DNA from: Shewanella sp. KX20019
GTDB taxonomy: Bacteria; Pseudomonadota; Gammaproteobacteria; Enterobacterales; Shewanellaceae
Assembly (NCBI RefSeq): GCF_016757755.1
Contig: NZ_CP068437.1
Span: 744,001-808,000 of the forward strand
Direction: 5' to 3'
Length of the DNA: 64,000 bases
The notes below the pieces were generated by a model. That model saw only the letters and a list, made by a program, of their open reading frames with translations. It had not been told where the DNA came from and searched no databases. Shown piece by piece: positions 18,916-27,460 of the stretch (position 1 is the first letter of the stretch; each line of letters starts with the position of its first letter). The translations under genes and the position numbers were made by a program.

Positions 18916-19034
18916 CCTAGCGCTAGCAGCTTATATTTAGCACTAAAGCATAAATAATTGTTCGGCAAGCTGTTGCATTAGCAAACTATTGCCATACTCA
19001 ATATATTGGTTTTTTGATAAGGATTGGAGCGAGA

Positions 19035-19277
19035 ATGGATAGCGCAACAATATGGGAATGGGTAGGGTATTTAGCATCGGTGGTGGTAGCGATATCACTG
19101 ATGATGTCGAATATCAAAAAGCTACGCTGGTGGAATCTCGTCGGCGCGGCATTATTTGTTGCATATGGCTTAGCCATTGATGCCTTGCCAGTGGCATTAG
19201 TTAACTTTTTTATCGTGCTTATCGATGCTTATTATATTGTTAAGCTCTATAAAACGGATAAAATTCTGCAGGAATAA
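19035..19277 (+). CDS. Small membrane protein, YgjV-like
   Basis: An 80-residue protein with about three hydrophobic segments: WEWVGYLASVVVAISLMM, NLVGAALFVAYGLAI and VALVNFFIVLIDAYYIVKLY. The pattern of helix, lysine-rich loop, helix and Asp-Tyr-rich helix resembles small YgjV/SemiSWEET-like proteins, which have related three-helix bundles. Function is unknown. GGAGCGAG just upstream favours the ATG at 19035 over an in-frame ATG at 19014. A perfect 13-bp stem-loop follows at 19282. Confidence 0.65.
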   Translation: MDSATIWEWVGYLASVVVAISLMMSNIKKLRWWNLVGAALFVAYGLAIDALPVALVNFFIVLIDAYYIVKLYKTDKILQE

Positions 19278-19281
19278 TAGC

Positions 19282-19316
19282 TTTAGCGTGGCTTAATAGC
19301 GTCAAGCCACGCTAAA
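19282..19316. terminator. Perfect 13-bp stem-loop, possible terminator
   Basis: TTTAGCGTGGCTT pairs exactly with AAGCCACGCTAAA around a 9-base loop. No strong T-run follows on either strand, so it may be a weak terminator or an RNA-stabilising element. Confidence 0.55.
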
Positions 19317-19680
19317 AATGATTAACTTAAAGTGATTAAAGCTATTCATTGAAACCACTGCAACATAGCATTTCAGTGAAGATCTTACGTTTAATTTTGT
19401 TTGAAAAAGAAGATACATAGCACAAAGTCTAATTCAGCTCCGTTCAAACTAACCTCATCTAACTCAACTCCACAAAATAGTTAGCGTATACAGAAGGCTT
19501 AATTGTCTGCAGCACTAGTCTCTACTGACAAAAGCTAACTCATCACCACATTACACCCCTCTTAATCGTTAAAGTAGTTTGTACTTATCGAATCTAATCG
19601 TTTTGTAGCTTTCGGTTAAACGACTACTATTACTCCATCGAGACAGAGTTTATTTGCACTAACGCCATAGCGACCCGTTT
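19317..19680. other. Intergenic region upstream of the catalase unit
   Basis: About 360 bases with no gene recognised. It must contain the promoter of the catalase transcript; I could not assign an OxyR site with confidence. Confidence 0.4.
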
Positions 19681-19694
19681 AAAGGAGAGCAATC

Positions 19695-19748
19695 ATGGCC
19701 ACTATATTTGATTTAATCGAAACTTGGTTGCAAGCGGATCAAGATTAA
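19695..19748 (+). CDS. 17-residue ORF (leader peptide or microprotein) in front of catalase
   Basis: A tiny ORF, MATIFDLIETWLQADQD, has a strong AAAGGAGAG ribosome-binding site 7-8 bases before its ATG. It ends ten bases before the catalase start codon, and the AAGGAG of the catalase overlaps its stop codon. The coding sequence is amphipathic and acidic. The close spacing suggests translational coupling to the catalase or a short regulatory peptide. No function is known to me. Confidence 0.5.
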   Translation: MATIFDLIETWLQADQD

Positions 19749-19758
19749 GGAGTAATTT

Positions 19759-21222
19759 ATGAGTCAGCAAAACAGAGTACTTACTGCACAAAATGGCGCC
19801 CCTATCAGCGATGACCAAAACTCAGTATCAGCGGGCGAGCGCGGGCCATTACTGCTGCAAGATTGGCATCTTATTGAGAAGCTGGCTCACTTTAACCGTG
19901 AGCGAATTCCTGAGCGTATAGTGCACGCTAAAGGTACTGGGGTTTACGGTACGTTTACCCTAACAAAGGATTTAAGCGATTTTACTCTGGCTGACCATTT
20001 TAACGGTGTCGGCAAGCAAACTGAAACTTTTGTGCGCTTCTCAACCGTGGGCGGCGAAATGGGCTCTGCTGATGCTGAACGTGACCCACGTGGCTTTGGT
20101 TTGCGTTTTTACACTGAGCGCGGCAACCACGATATTGTCGGTAATAACACGCCGACATTTTTTCTGAGAGATGGTATTAAGTTCCCCGACTTTATCCATA
20201 CACAAAAGCGTAATCCACAGACCAATCTTAAAGATCCACATGCAATGTGGGATTTCTGGGCGTTAAACCCAGAGGCGTTACATCAAGTCACGATCTTGAT
20301 GTCTGATCGCGGTATCCCGGCTAACTACCGTCAAATGCATGGATTTGGTTCGCACACCTTCTCTTTCTGGAATGCTAAGGGTGAACGTTTCTGGGTTAAG
20401 TTCCACTTTAAGACTAAGCAAGGCATTGCCAACTTAACCGCAGAGCAGGCCGATATCCTTAAAGGGATTGACCCTGACTCGTCGCAGCGCGATATGGTGG
20501 CAGCGATTAATGACGGTAACTTCCCTAAGTGGGCAGTGAAAGTACAGATAATGGCAGAAACTGAAGCTAACACTTATAAGATCAACCCGTTTGACCTGAC
20601 CAAGGTGTGGCCACATGCTGACTACCCATTGATTGAGATTGGTGAGTTAGAACTGAATCGAATGCCTGAAAACTACTTTGCAGAGGTTGAGCAGGTTGCA
20701 TTAGCCCCGAGTAACTTAGTACCTGGAGTTGGTGCATCGCCAGACAAGATGCTGCAAGCGCGTTTGTTTGCTTATGCTGATGCCCAGCGCTACCGTATTG
20801 GTGCTAACTACAACCAGTTGCCGGTTAACTGCCCCCATGCAACCACCGCAAATCATCATCAACGTGGCGGCGCAATGGCGGGAACACAATGTCCTTTCTC
20901 TAGCAGCCAAACAGGCGCTGATGCAAGCCGCAACTATGGACCTAATAGCCATGATGGCTTGCAAGACCAAGCACAGTTTGCAGAGCCACCGCTACGTTTA
21001 GACGGCGAAGCAGATCGCTATAGCCGTTACGATCAAGATGACTTTAGCCAAGCGGGCGACCTTTATCGTCTATTGCCTGAAGATGAAAAATCCAGATTGA
21101 TTGCCAATATTGTCGGCACCTTGAGTGTGGTGAGTGAAGCAACGCAGGCGAAAATGGTTGAGCACTTTAGCGCCGCGGATAGCGATTATGGCCAACGTGT
21201 AAAGCAAGCATTAGGGTTCTAG
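19759..21222 (+). CDS. katB: Monofunctional haem catalase (small-subunit type)
   Basis: The 487-residue protein has the catalase active-site signature around FNRERIPERIVHAKGTGVYG (catalytic His), the Asn region (GNNTPTFFLRDGIKFPDFIH) and the proximal haem ligand in RLFAYADAQRYRIG (Tyr). Its length fits clade III small-subunit catalases. It decomposes hydrogen peroxide in the cytoplasm or periplasm; no signal peptide is visible. It is translated just after the 17-codon ORF and ends at a strong terminator. The symbol follows common Shewanella usage and is not certain. Confidence 0.93.
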   Translation: MSQQNRVLTAQNGAPISDDQNSVSAGERGPLLLQDWHLIEKLAHFNRERIPERIVHAKGTGVYGTFTLTKDLSDFTLADHFNGVGKQTETFVRFSTVGGEMGSADAERDPRGFGLRFYTERGNHDIVGNNTPTFFLRDGIKFPDFIHTQKRNPQTNLKDPHAMWDFWALNPEALHQVTILMSDRGIPANYRQMHGFGSHTFSFWNAKGERFWVKFHFKTKQGIANLTAEQADILKGIDPDSSQRDMVAAINDGNFPKWAVKVQIMAETEANTYKINPFDLTKVWPHADYPLIEIGELELNRMPENYFAEVEQVALAPSNLVPGVGASPDKMLQARLFAYADAQRYRIGANYNQLPVNCPHATTANHHQRGGAMAGTQCPFSSSQTGADASRNYGPNSHDGLQDQAQFAEPPLRLDGEADRYSRYDQDDFSQAGDLYRLLPEDEKSRLIANIVGTLSVVSEATQAKMVEHFSAADSDYGQRVKQALGF

Positions 21223-21292
21223 GAGATAAAGAAGGTTCTAGCGACTAGAAAAAGCAGATTCTAGGAGGAGAGAATAAGCCTAAAACAACTAC

Positions 21293-21330
21293 AAAAAAGG
21301 CAAAACAGTTGATTCTGTTTTGCCTTTTTT
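21293..21330. terminator. Strong bidirectional rho-independent terminator
   Basis: A 16-bp stem AAAAAAGGCAAAACAG / CTGTTTTGCCTTTTTT with a 6-base loop, symmetric for both strands. It lies between the convergent catalase and Mn exporter genes. Confidence 0.93.
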
Positions 21331-21338
21331 GAATCATT

Positions 21339-21420
21339 ACCTAGCACCTAGCACCTAGCACCTAGCACCTAGCACCTAGCACCTAGCACCTAGCACCTAG
21401 CACCTAGCACCTAGCACCTA
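21339..21420. repeat. Heptamer tandem repeat (ACCTAGC), about 11.7 copies
   Basis: Eighty-two consecutive bases are perfect copies of the 7-bp unit ACCTAGC. The array lies directly after the shared terminator and ends four bases before the stop codon of the minus-strand Mn exporter gene. Each unit contains CTAG. A degenerate copy (GCCTAG) contributes the stop codon. A perfect array of a 7-bp unit is prone to slipped-strand change. Confidence 0.97.
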
Positions 21421-21424
21421 ATGC

Positions 21425-21979
21425 CTAGACAAGTAATGTAACCACACCCAATACGGCGAACAATACTGCGCAGCCGCGATGGATCCAGTGCATAGGCAGT
21501 TTTTCTGCACTAAAGTGGCCGGCGATAACGACCGGCACATTAGCGATTAGCATGCCAAGCGTGGTGCCCATCACAACCATAGCTAATGCATCGTATTTGG
21601 CTGAGAGTACTACAGTGGCTATCTGGGTTTTATCACCCATCTCGGCAATAAAAAACAGGAAAAAAGTGGCTAAGAAAGGCCCCATGGCATAAAAGCGGCT
21701 CTCCTCTTCATCAACTTTATCAGGAATAAGCACCCACAGTGCAATGGCAAAAAATGATGCAGCGACTAGGTAGCGACCAACTTCTGGACTGATAAAACTA
21801 ATAGCCCATTGACCAAGCCAAGCGGCGGCAAAATGGTTTGCAAGTGTCGACAGAAAAATACCGAGAATAATGGCGGTTTTATTTTTGAAACGAACCGCTA
21901 GAATGAGCGCGAGTAGCTGTGTTTTATCACCGATTTCGGCAATAGCAACAGTAAAGGTTGAGGCGAGAAAAGCTTCCAC
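21425..21979 (-). CDS. mneA: TMEM165/GDT1 (UPF0016) family manganese exporter
   Basis: The 184-residue six-helix membrane protein contains the two family repeats with the cation motif E-x-G-D-K-T: IAEIGDKTQLLAL near the N-terminus and IAEMGDKTQIATV in the middle. Members in Vibrio and relatives (MneA) export Mn2+. A manganese-sensing yybP-ykoY riboswitch in its leader (21990-22175) gives independent support. The start is a GTG at 21979 preceded by AGGAAA. It is convergent with the catalase gene, a fitting neighbour given the link between Mn and oxidative stress. Confidence 0.88.
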   Translation of the reverse strand: MEAFLASTFTVAIAEIGDKTQLLALILAVRFKNKTAIILGIFLSTLANHFAAAWLGQWAISFISPEVGRYLVAASFFAIALWVLIPDKVDEEESRFYAMGPFLATFFLFFIAEMGDKTQIATVVLSAKYDALAMVVMGTTLGMLIANVPVVIAGHFSAEKLPMHWIHRGCAVLFAVLGVVTLLV

Positions 21980-21989
21980 AGATGTTTCC

Positions 21990-22175
21990 TATAGCGGGGA
22001 GGCAAAATTCTAAGCACAATACACCCCTCCCCAATACGAGTGGCATTGTGCTCAGGTCTTGCTGGGTTAACGACATAGTCATTAACTGTAAGTACCATGG
22101 CATTTGGCCAATTATGTTGATACTTACTCAATCGATGCTGATGTGTTGCAAAGATTGATAGCTACTCCCCCGAAG
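21990..22175 (-). ncRNA. yybP-ykoY manganese riboswitch
   Basis: Read on the minus strand, the leader of the Mn exporter gene has the conserved 5' segment GGGGGAGUAGC (22161-22171), the hallmark CAGCAAGACCUGAGC loop (22050-22064) and a 3' GCCUCCCCGC (21994-22003). A perfect 8-bp stem (AGCACAAU / AUUGUGCU) lies between the core and the 3' segment and could switch with it. The class binds Mn2+ and turns on Mn efflux genes, which matches the gene downstream. The outer boundaries are approximate. Confidence 0.85.
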
Positions 22176-22189
22176 CAGAGCCGAGCATT

Positions 22190-22641
22190 ATAGTGATAAT
22201 GTGGCCAATATCAATGCTAAAAAAGCGTCCAATGCCTCAATTTTGAGCGAAAACAGTAAAACGTAAATTAACTGTTACTAAGCCTTTACAGCCTTATTGT
22301 CGATTAGTATTAAGTTGATTTTATGCTGTGTCGATGGCTTGCCCGCGCGGTTAGTAGCTGTTAATGTCGCTAACAGTCATTTTTTAGAGAAAGAGTCGTA
22401 ATGAAACATTCTTATCGATATTGCCCTCGATTTATACAGCCTCAGTGGCGAAGTTGATAAGGTGAATATCCGTATTATTTAACTAAGCCGTTGGGGCCAA
22501 TTGGAATCGCTAAGGTTGATGATGACCAGATTCGATTGGGGGCTGTTAATAGTATTGTTAACGTGCGAAAAACCTCTCCCTCAAAGTCGTTCTAAATCTG
22601 ACCTACCAAAAAGAAATTATAAAATCTAACAGGACAATTTT
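22190..22641. other. Intergenic region with traces of decayed coding sequence
   Basis: Two short frames look protein-like but lack starts: one near 22410-22480 reading IDIALDLYSLSGEVDKVNIR then stop, and one near 22490-22593 reading PLGPIGIAKVDDDQIRLGAV and onwards to a stop. They may be pieces of one lost gene. I do not recognise it. The promoter of the tyrP-like gene must also lie here. Confidence 0.35.
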
Positions 22642-23841
22642 GTGAACTCAAAAATACTTGGCTCTATCGCCATTGTAGCTGGCACTGCAATTGGTGGTGG
22701 TATGTTGGCATTGCCACTTGCTACAGCTTCACTAGGTACCATCCCAGCACTGCTTTTATTAGTGCTGATCTGGGGCGTATCTATCTACACCTCTTTATTA
22801 ATGCTCGAAATCAATTTACGTGCAGGCGTGGGCCTAAATGTACATGCGATTACCGGTAAAACCTTAGGTAAAGTCGGTCAACTTATCCAAGGAGGCTCAT
22901 TTCTAAGCCTACTGTTTGCGTTAACTATGGTTTATCTAATGGGTGGTTCATCGCTGCTTGAGTCTAAGATGGATCTGGTTGGCATGAAGATGGACAACCA
23001 ACTGGCAGTGTTAATATTTACCGCTATATTTGGTGGTTTCATTGCGGTCGGCGTACGCTGGATAGATAAAGTATCACGGGTGCTGTTTACCTCAATGATC
23101 GCCCTGCTAGTTATTGTTGTCGCCTATCTGCTTCCTGAAGTGGATATGAACTTGATGATGAACAACTCTACCGCCGGCATAGTTGGTGGCAGTGATTTAA
23201 CTAACTTGTGGTTAGCTGCTATTCCAATTGTGTTCACCTCATTTGGTTTTCATGTTTGTATTGCAACCATAGTGCGCTATTTAGATGGTGACGCGATGTC
23301 ACTGCGTAAAGTGCTTATTATTGGTTCTACCATTCCATTAGTTTGTTACATACTTTGGTTGATGGTGACATTGGGCACGTTAGGTGGTGCAACGGTTTAT
23401 GGCTTTGAAGGGTCATTACCGCTGCTGGTAACCGCACTGCAAGGGGTTGCAGACTCTGCCATTTTACAGCAGTTTATTGACCTATTTGCTAACCTCGCCT
23501 TGGTGACATCTTTCCTCGGTGTGACCATGAGCTTGTTTGATTACGTGGCAGAGCTAACGCGTGCAAAAGACAATCTGCTTGGCCGTGCTCAAACGTGGTT
23601 AATCACCTTTATTCCACCGTTATTGTGTGCGCTTTATTATCCAGATGGCTTCTTTCAGGTCCTCGGGTTTGCCGCTATTCCATTGGTTGTGATGATTATT
23701 TTCCTACCCATCGTGATGGCACTTGGTCAGCGCAAGCAAAACTTAGGCGGGTACCAAGTCTGTGGCGGCACTGCTGCCATGGGTGTTGCAGGCTTGTTAG
23801 GTGCAGGGATTATCGCGGCGCAGTTGTGGGTTGCTTTATAG
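22642..23841 (+). CDS. tyrP: Aromatic amino acid permease, TyrP-like (HAAAP family)
   Basis: A 399-residue transporter with 11 or so membrane helices. It opens with the family motif IAVAGTAIGGGMLALPLA-like sequence (here IVAGTAIGGGMLALPLATAS), followed by the helix ALLLLVLIWGVSIYTSLLML. HAAAP family members import tyrosine or tryptophan with protons at the inner membrane; the length and N-terminus fit TyrP best. The start is GTG at 22642 behind ACAGGAC. A hairpin terminator follows at 23916. Confidence 0.85.
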   Translation: MNSKILGSIAIVAGTAIGGGMLALPLATASLGTIPALLLLVLIWGVSIYTSLLMLEINLRAGVGLNVHAITGKTLGKVGQLIQGGSFLSLLFALTMVYLMGGSSLLESKMDLVGMKMDNQLAVLIFTAIFGGFIAVGVRWIDKVSRVLFTSMIALLVIVVAYLLPEVDMNLMMNNSTAGIVGGSDLTNLWLAAIPIVFTSFGFHVCIATIVRYLDGDAMSLRKVLIIGSTIPLVCYILWLMVTLGTLGGATVYGFEGSLPLLVTALQGVADSAILQQFIDLFANLALVTSFLGVTMSLFDYVAELTRAKDNLLGRAQTWLITFIPPLLCALYYPDGFFQVLGFAAIPLVVMIIFLPIVMALGQRKQNLGGYQVCGGTAAMGVAGLLGAGIIAAQLWVAL

Positions 23842-23915
23842 ATAGTTGCCGAAATGCAGTAATAGCTTTGTAACAGATTAATTTAGAGTCTGTTTCTTGG
23901 CTAACATCTTGTGCT

Positions 23916-23957
23916 AAAGTCGAGTGTCAATATTTGCATATTGAGCTCGGCTTTTTT
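23916..23957 (+). terminator. Rho-independent terminator after the tyrP-like gene
   Basis: AAAGTCGAG and CAATAT pair with ATATTG and CTCGGCTTT around a short loop, followed by a T-run. Confidence 0.7.
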
Positions 23958-24051
23958 GTATCTAACCCGCCGTTAAATCAATATAACTTGCGTAATACAG
24001 CAAGCAAAAAATAACAATAATCTTAAAATATTAAAAAATGGACTTAACAAA

Positions 24052-26208
24052 ATGAAGAAATGGCTTTTGACAGTAGCTATCGCGACCTCTTTTGGCGCTG
24101 TGGCTGACGAAGGTATGTGGCAGCCCTATCAGCTTCCTGCGATGGCAGATGAGCTGAAGGCAAAGGGACTTGAAATTGACGTTAATTCGATTTCAAAACT
24201 TACCGAATATCCAATGAATGCCGTGATTAGCCTTGGTGGTTGTACGGCATCATTTGTATCTCCAAAAGGCCTAGTGGTGACAAACCATCACTGCGCTTAC
24301 GGCTCAATTCAATACAACTCTACGCCAGAAAAGAACCTGTTGCGTGATGGCTTCTTAGCTAAGTCATTTGGCGAGGAGCTGGCTGCAACGCCGGGTTCAC
24401 GTATTTTCGTAACTGAGAGCGTAGTAGATGTAACTGACAAGGTCAAAACAGGCCTTGAAAATGAAATCGGTAATGCGTTTTACAAAGGCATTGAGCAGCA
24501 AGAAAAGAGCTTAGTTGCGGAGTGTGAGCAAGAAGACGGTTACCGTTGTCAGGTTTACAGCTTCCACGGCGGCCTTGAGTATTACCTCGTTAAGCAGCTT
24601 GAAATTCGCGATGTACGTTTAGTGTATAACCCAGCAGCAAGCGTCGGTAAGTACGGCGGCGATGTTGACAACTGGATGTGGCCACGCCACACAGGCGATT
24701 ATTCTTTCTACCGTGCTTATGTATCTAAAGACGGTAAGCCAGCAGACTTTAGCAAAGACAATGTGCCATACGAGCCAAAGAGTTTCCTGAAAGTGTCAGC
24801 TAAAGGCGTCAGTGACGGTGATTTTGTGATGGTTGCTGGTTATCCTGGGCGCACCAACCGCTACCGCACCGCTAACGAAGTTGAAAACCAATTTGAGTGG
24901 TCGTATCCAGAAGGCAAAGTCTTGCGTGAACGTCTAATTGAGATCATCAAAGACACCGCGCCAGAAGGCAGCGATGAGCGCATCAAGTATGAAAGCTCAA
25001 TTGCAGGTCTTGCTAATTACGCTAAAAACTTCACTTCGATGATCGAGTTCTATGGTAAATCAACTATGCTCGATGACCGTAAAGGGCTAGAGCAAGACTT
25101 AGCAAACTGGATCAAAGCTGATAAAAAACGCCAAGCTAAATATGGCGAAGTGCTGGCCCAGCTTGATAAGTTAATTGCTAAGGGGCAGCAAGGACAAGAG
25201 CGCGATTTACTGATGAGCTACATGGGTTACAGCACCATGTTAAGCACGGCTGACCGCTTATATCGTTTAGCGAATGAAAAAGCCTTGCCAGATATGCAGC
25301 GTGAGCCAGGTTATCAAGAGCGTGATATGACCCGCTTTACCTCTGGTATGGAGCGTATTGAGCGTCGTTATGCAGCCAGTGTTGATAAAGCGATGCTAGC
25401 GGACTTAATCGGCCGTTACGCAGCACTGCCACAAGATCAGCGCTTACCGGCGTTTGATAAAGCCTTTGGTATTAATAACAACTTTGACGCGGCTAAGTTC
25501 AATAAGACGCTAGATAAGATGTATGCAAATACTAAGCTATCAGACAAAGAAACACGTTTAGCGTGGATGGAAAAGCCTGTAGCTGACTTTAACAAGTCAA
25601 AAGATCCATTCATTCAGTACGCAGTAGCGACTTTTGATGAACGTATGAAGCGCGAGAAAGAGCGTAAACAGCTTTCGGGTGACTTAATGAAGGTTCGTCC
25701 ACAATACATGGACGCCATCATCGCTTACAACCGTGAACAAGGTAAGCCTGTTTATGCGGATGCTAACTCAAGCCTACGTGTCACCGTAGGTCATGTGAAA
25801 GGTTACTCACCTGAAGATGGCATGCGCGCTGAACCATTTACCCGTCTTGAAGGTATCTTAGCGAAAGACACAGGTGTTGAGCCATTTAACGCGCCTAAGA
25901 AGCAGCTTGAGCTGATTGCCAACAAGCAGTACGGCGATTACTACGTGAAGCCATTAGACTCTGTACCGGTTAACTTCCTATCGACGTTAGACACTACAGG
26001 TGGTAACTCAGGTTCGCCAACCTTGAATGGCCGCGCTGAGCTAGTGGGCCTGCTATTTGACGGCGTATATGAAAGTATCATTGGTGATTGGGGTTACGAC
26101 CCACAGACTAACCGTTCAATTCAGGTTGATAGCCGTTATATGCTTTGGGTAATGAAGTACTTAGATAATGCAGACAACTTGCTTGAAGAGATGGAAATTG
26201 TGCATTAA
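24052..26208 (+). CDS. Secreted S46-family dipeptidyl-peptidase (DPP7/DPP11 type)
   Basis: The 718-residue protein has a signal peptide (about 1-18, ending GAVAD) and the S46 serine protease fold. The catalytic His is in VTNHHCAYGSIQYNST (about residue 83) and the nucleophile in TTGGNSGSPTLNG (about residue 650). The helical insert between them is the S46-specific cap domain. These enzymes remove dipeptides from peptide N-termini in the periplasm, usually for peptide nutrition. A terminator follows. It is the last ordinary gene before the lanthipeptide island; a role in trimming the lanthipeptide leader is conceivable but unsupported. Confidence 0.92.
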   Translation: MKKWLLTVAIATSFGAVADEGMWQPYQLPAMADELKAKGLEIDVNSISKLTEYPMNAVISLGGCTASFVSPKGLVVTNHHCAYGSIQYNSTPEKNLLRDGFLAKSFGEELAATPGSRIFVTESVVDVTDKVKTGLENEIGNAFYKGIEQQEKSLVAECEQEDGYRCQVYSFHGGLEYYLVKQLEIRDVRLVYNPAASVGKYGGDVDNWMWPRHTGDYSFYRAYVSKDGKPADFSKDNVPYEPKSFLKVSAKGVSDGDFVMVAGYPGRTNRYRTANEVENQFEWSYPEGKVLRERLIEIIKDTAPEGSDERIKYESSIAGLANYAKNFTSMIEFYGKSTMLDDRKGLEQDLANWIKADKKRQAKYGEVLAQLDKLIAKGQQGQERDLLMSYMGYSTMLSTADRLYRLANEKALPDMQREPGYQERDMTRFTSGMERIERRYAASVDKAMLADLIGRYAALPQDQRLPAFDKAFGINNNFDAAKFNKTLDKMYANTKLSDKETRLAWMEKPVADFNKSKDPFIQYAVATFDERMKREKERKQLSGDLMKVRPQYMDAIIAYNREQGKPVYADANSSLRVTVGHVKGYSPEDGMRAEPFTRLEGILAKDTGVEPFNAPKKQLELIANKQYGDYYVKPLDSVPVNFLSTLDTTGGNSGSPTLNGRAELVGLLFDGVYESIIGDWGYDPQTNRSIQVDSRYMLWVMKYLDNADNLLEEMEIVH

Positions 26209-26253
26209 TGATTTGAATGATCATTAATGGTTTAGATTTCCATTGTTAGTGGC

Positions 26254-26286
26254 AAAAGTCGAAATGCTCATGTGTTTCGGCTTTTT
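26254..26286 (+). terminator. Rho-independent terminator after the S46 peptidase gene
   Basis: AAAAGTCGAAA pairs with TTTCGGCTTTTT with one G-T pair, loop of about ten bases. Confidence 0.75.
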
Positions 26287-26708
26287 GTTTAGTAGGTATT
26301 AATGCCTATATGATTGATAATCCATTTAATCTAGTGGCCCCTATTAGATCAAACTTTTAATGCAATTGGTATTACTTAAATCCTCCTTAGGAAGAGTTGT
26401 CTCTATGTCAGGTTATATGGCACTGCGCATGAAGGTGTTTAGGAGTAGTTTTAGAAGTATGATGTCCTTATCAATCCGATAAATTTGCTAGTCATCCATG
26501 TTTCAAAACAACAATCGCATATTAGGGGGGGAAGCTTTTAAAAATCAATAGGGAGAGTCCGCTTATATTTGATTGCAAGGAGTCACGTCTTCAGTGTTAT
26601 AGCTGAGCACAAATAAACAGTCGAGATAGTGCTTAAATGTAATAAAGCCTCTTGGTTGATGTTATAAGCGGCTCCTTGATACGCCATAATGGGGCTAGTC
26701 GTTAGATA
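26287..26708. other. Gene-free left edge of the lanthipeptide island
   Basis: About 420 bases without a convincing gene, containing several ATGs with very short frames. It separates the chromosomal peptidase gene from the convergent luxI-type gene and is a natural place for an island junction. I saw no clear attachment site or flanking repeat. Confidence 0.4.
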
Positions 26709-27302
26709 CTACGCAACTAACTGAGTCCTGCTAGCCAAAACTGCATCCACGTCAATCCAAAGAGCGACTGAGCGTTCAACTCCAATTTGCATCGACTTGC
26801 CTTTCCCCATTCGTCTTGATGGTATCTCTAGTAACCTAAGAATTCTTTCACATGCAAGGGTAGTGACTAAGACGTAATGTTTGATGTTATTTTCAATAGC
26901 GAAATCAAAGAATGAATTAACTAAGTCCGCTGTGGATGAGGTCACTAGGCTCGTGCCTGCTTGTCCATCACCTTTTTGAATTGCAAAGCGGCTAATTTCC
27001 CACACTTCTTTATTTTGAGGTGCTAGCTCTCCTTGCAGTAGTTCTGGGAATACATCTTTCAACATATATTTTCCTTGAGTAGGGAGAGCTCTCCAGCAGC
27101 CTATGACTTCATCATTGTCGTTGGTCATCGCGATATGAGAAACTTCAAGCTGATCAAAACTGTCTCGTTCAAGGCCATTTGTAGTGCTTACTTCCCAATC
27201 AAGTCTTTGTTTAAAAGTTTGTTCACGTAATTTAAAAATTCTGTTTAACACTGGTTGATTAGTCTTTATATCGCTGTTTTTTAGGAATGTAATTTTTTGC
27301 AT
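26709..27302 (-). CDS. LuxI-family acyl-homoserine-lactone synthase
   Basis: The 197-residue protein keeps the eight residues invariant in LuxI enzymes: Arg26, Phe30 and Trp36 (LREQTFKQRLDW), Asp47 and Asp50 (ERDSFD), Arg71 (GCWRALPT), Glu102 and Arg105 (WEISRF). The family joins an acyl group from acyl-ACP to S-adenosylmethionine to make an acyl-homoserine lactone signal. The start at 27302 is chosen because AGGTGG lies upstream and the usual LuxI N-terminus begins there; the frame extends 48 codons further upstream without similarity. A lux-box-like palindrome is centred 85 bp upstream. The acyl chain cannot be predicted. Confidence 0.92.
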   Translation of the reverse strand: MQKITFLKNSDIKTNQPVLNRIFKLREQTFKQRLDWEVSTTNGLERDSFDQLEVSHIAMTNDNDEVIGCWRALPTQGKYMLKDVFPELLQGELAPQNKEVWEISRFAIQKGDGQAGTSLVTSSTADLVNSFFDFAIENNIKHYVLVTTLACERILRLLEIPSRRMGKGKSMQIGVERSVALWIDVDAVLASRTQLVA

Positions 27303-27377
27303 AGTATCCACCTGAAGGTTCCGAAGACATGAGCGAAGATATGAACTTTTTAGGAACGCTATAACTGTCAGTTCTAG

Positions 27378-27397
27378 CTGTGTCAGATCTGACAGGT
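27378..27397. promoter_or_regulatory. Candidate lux box between luxI and the RibD-like gene
   Basis: The 20-mer CTGTGTCAGATCTGACAGGT contains a perfect 14-bp palindrome (TGTCAGATCTGACA). On the minus strand it begins ACCTGT and matches 13 of 20 positions of the classic ACCTGTAGGATCGTACAGGT element. It lies in the divergent promoter region, so one LuxR dimer could control both genes. Confidence 0.65.
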
Positions 27398-27460
27398 AAC
27401 GTCTTTGAGCAGTTTTGTCTAAGCTAACGGTAAGGATTAATTGCAAGTTGAAATAAGTAT

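Noticed and set aside
21339..21420. Heptamer array as a CRISPR
   Set aside because: Units are 7 bp, contiguous and identical with no spacers or cas genes.
27303..27446. N-terminal extension of the luxI-type gene
   Set aside because: The extra 48 codons have no LuxI similarity and overlap the promoter region; AGGTGG marks the internal start.
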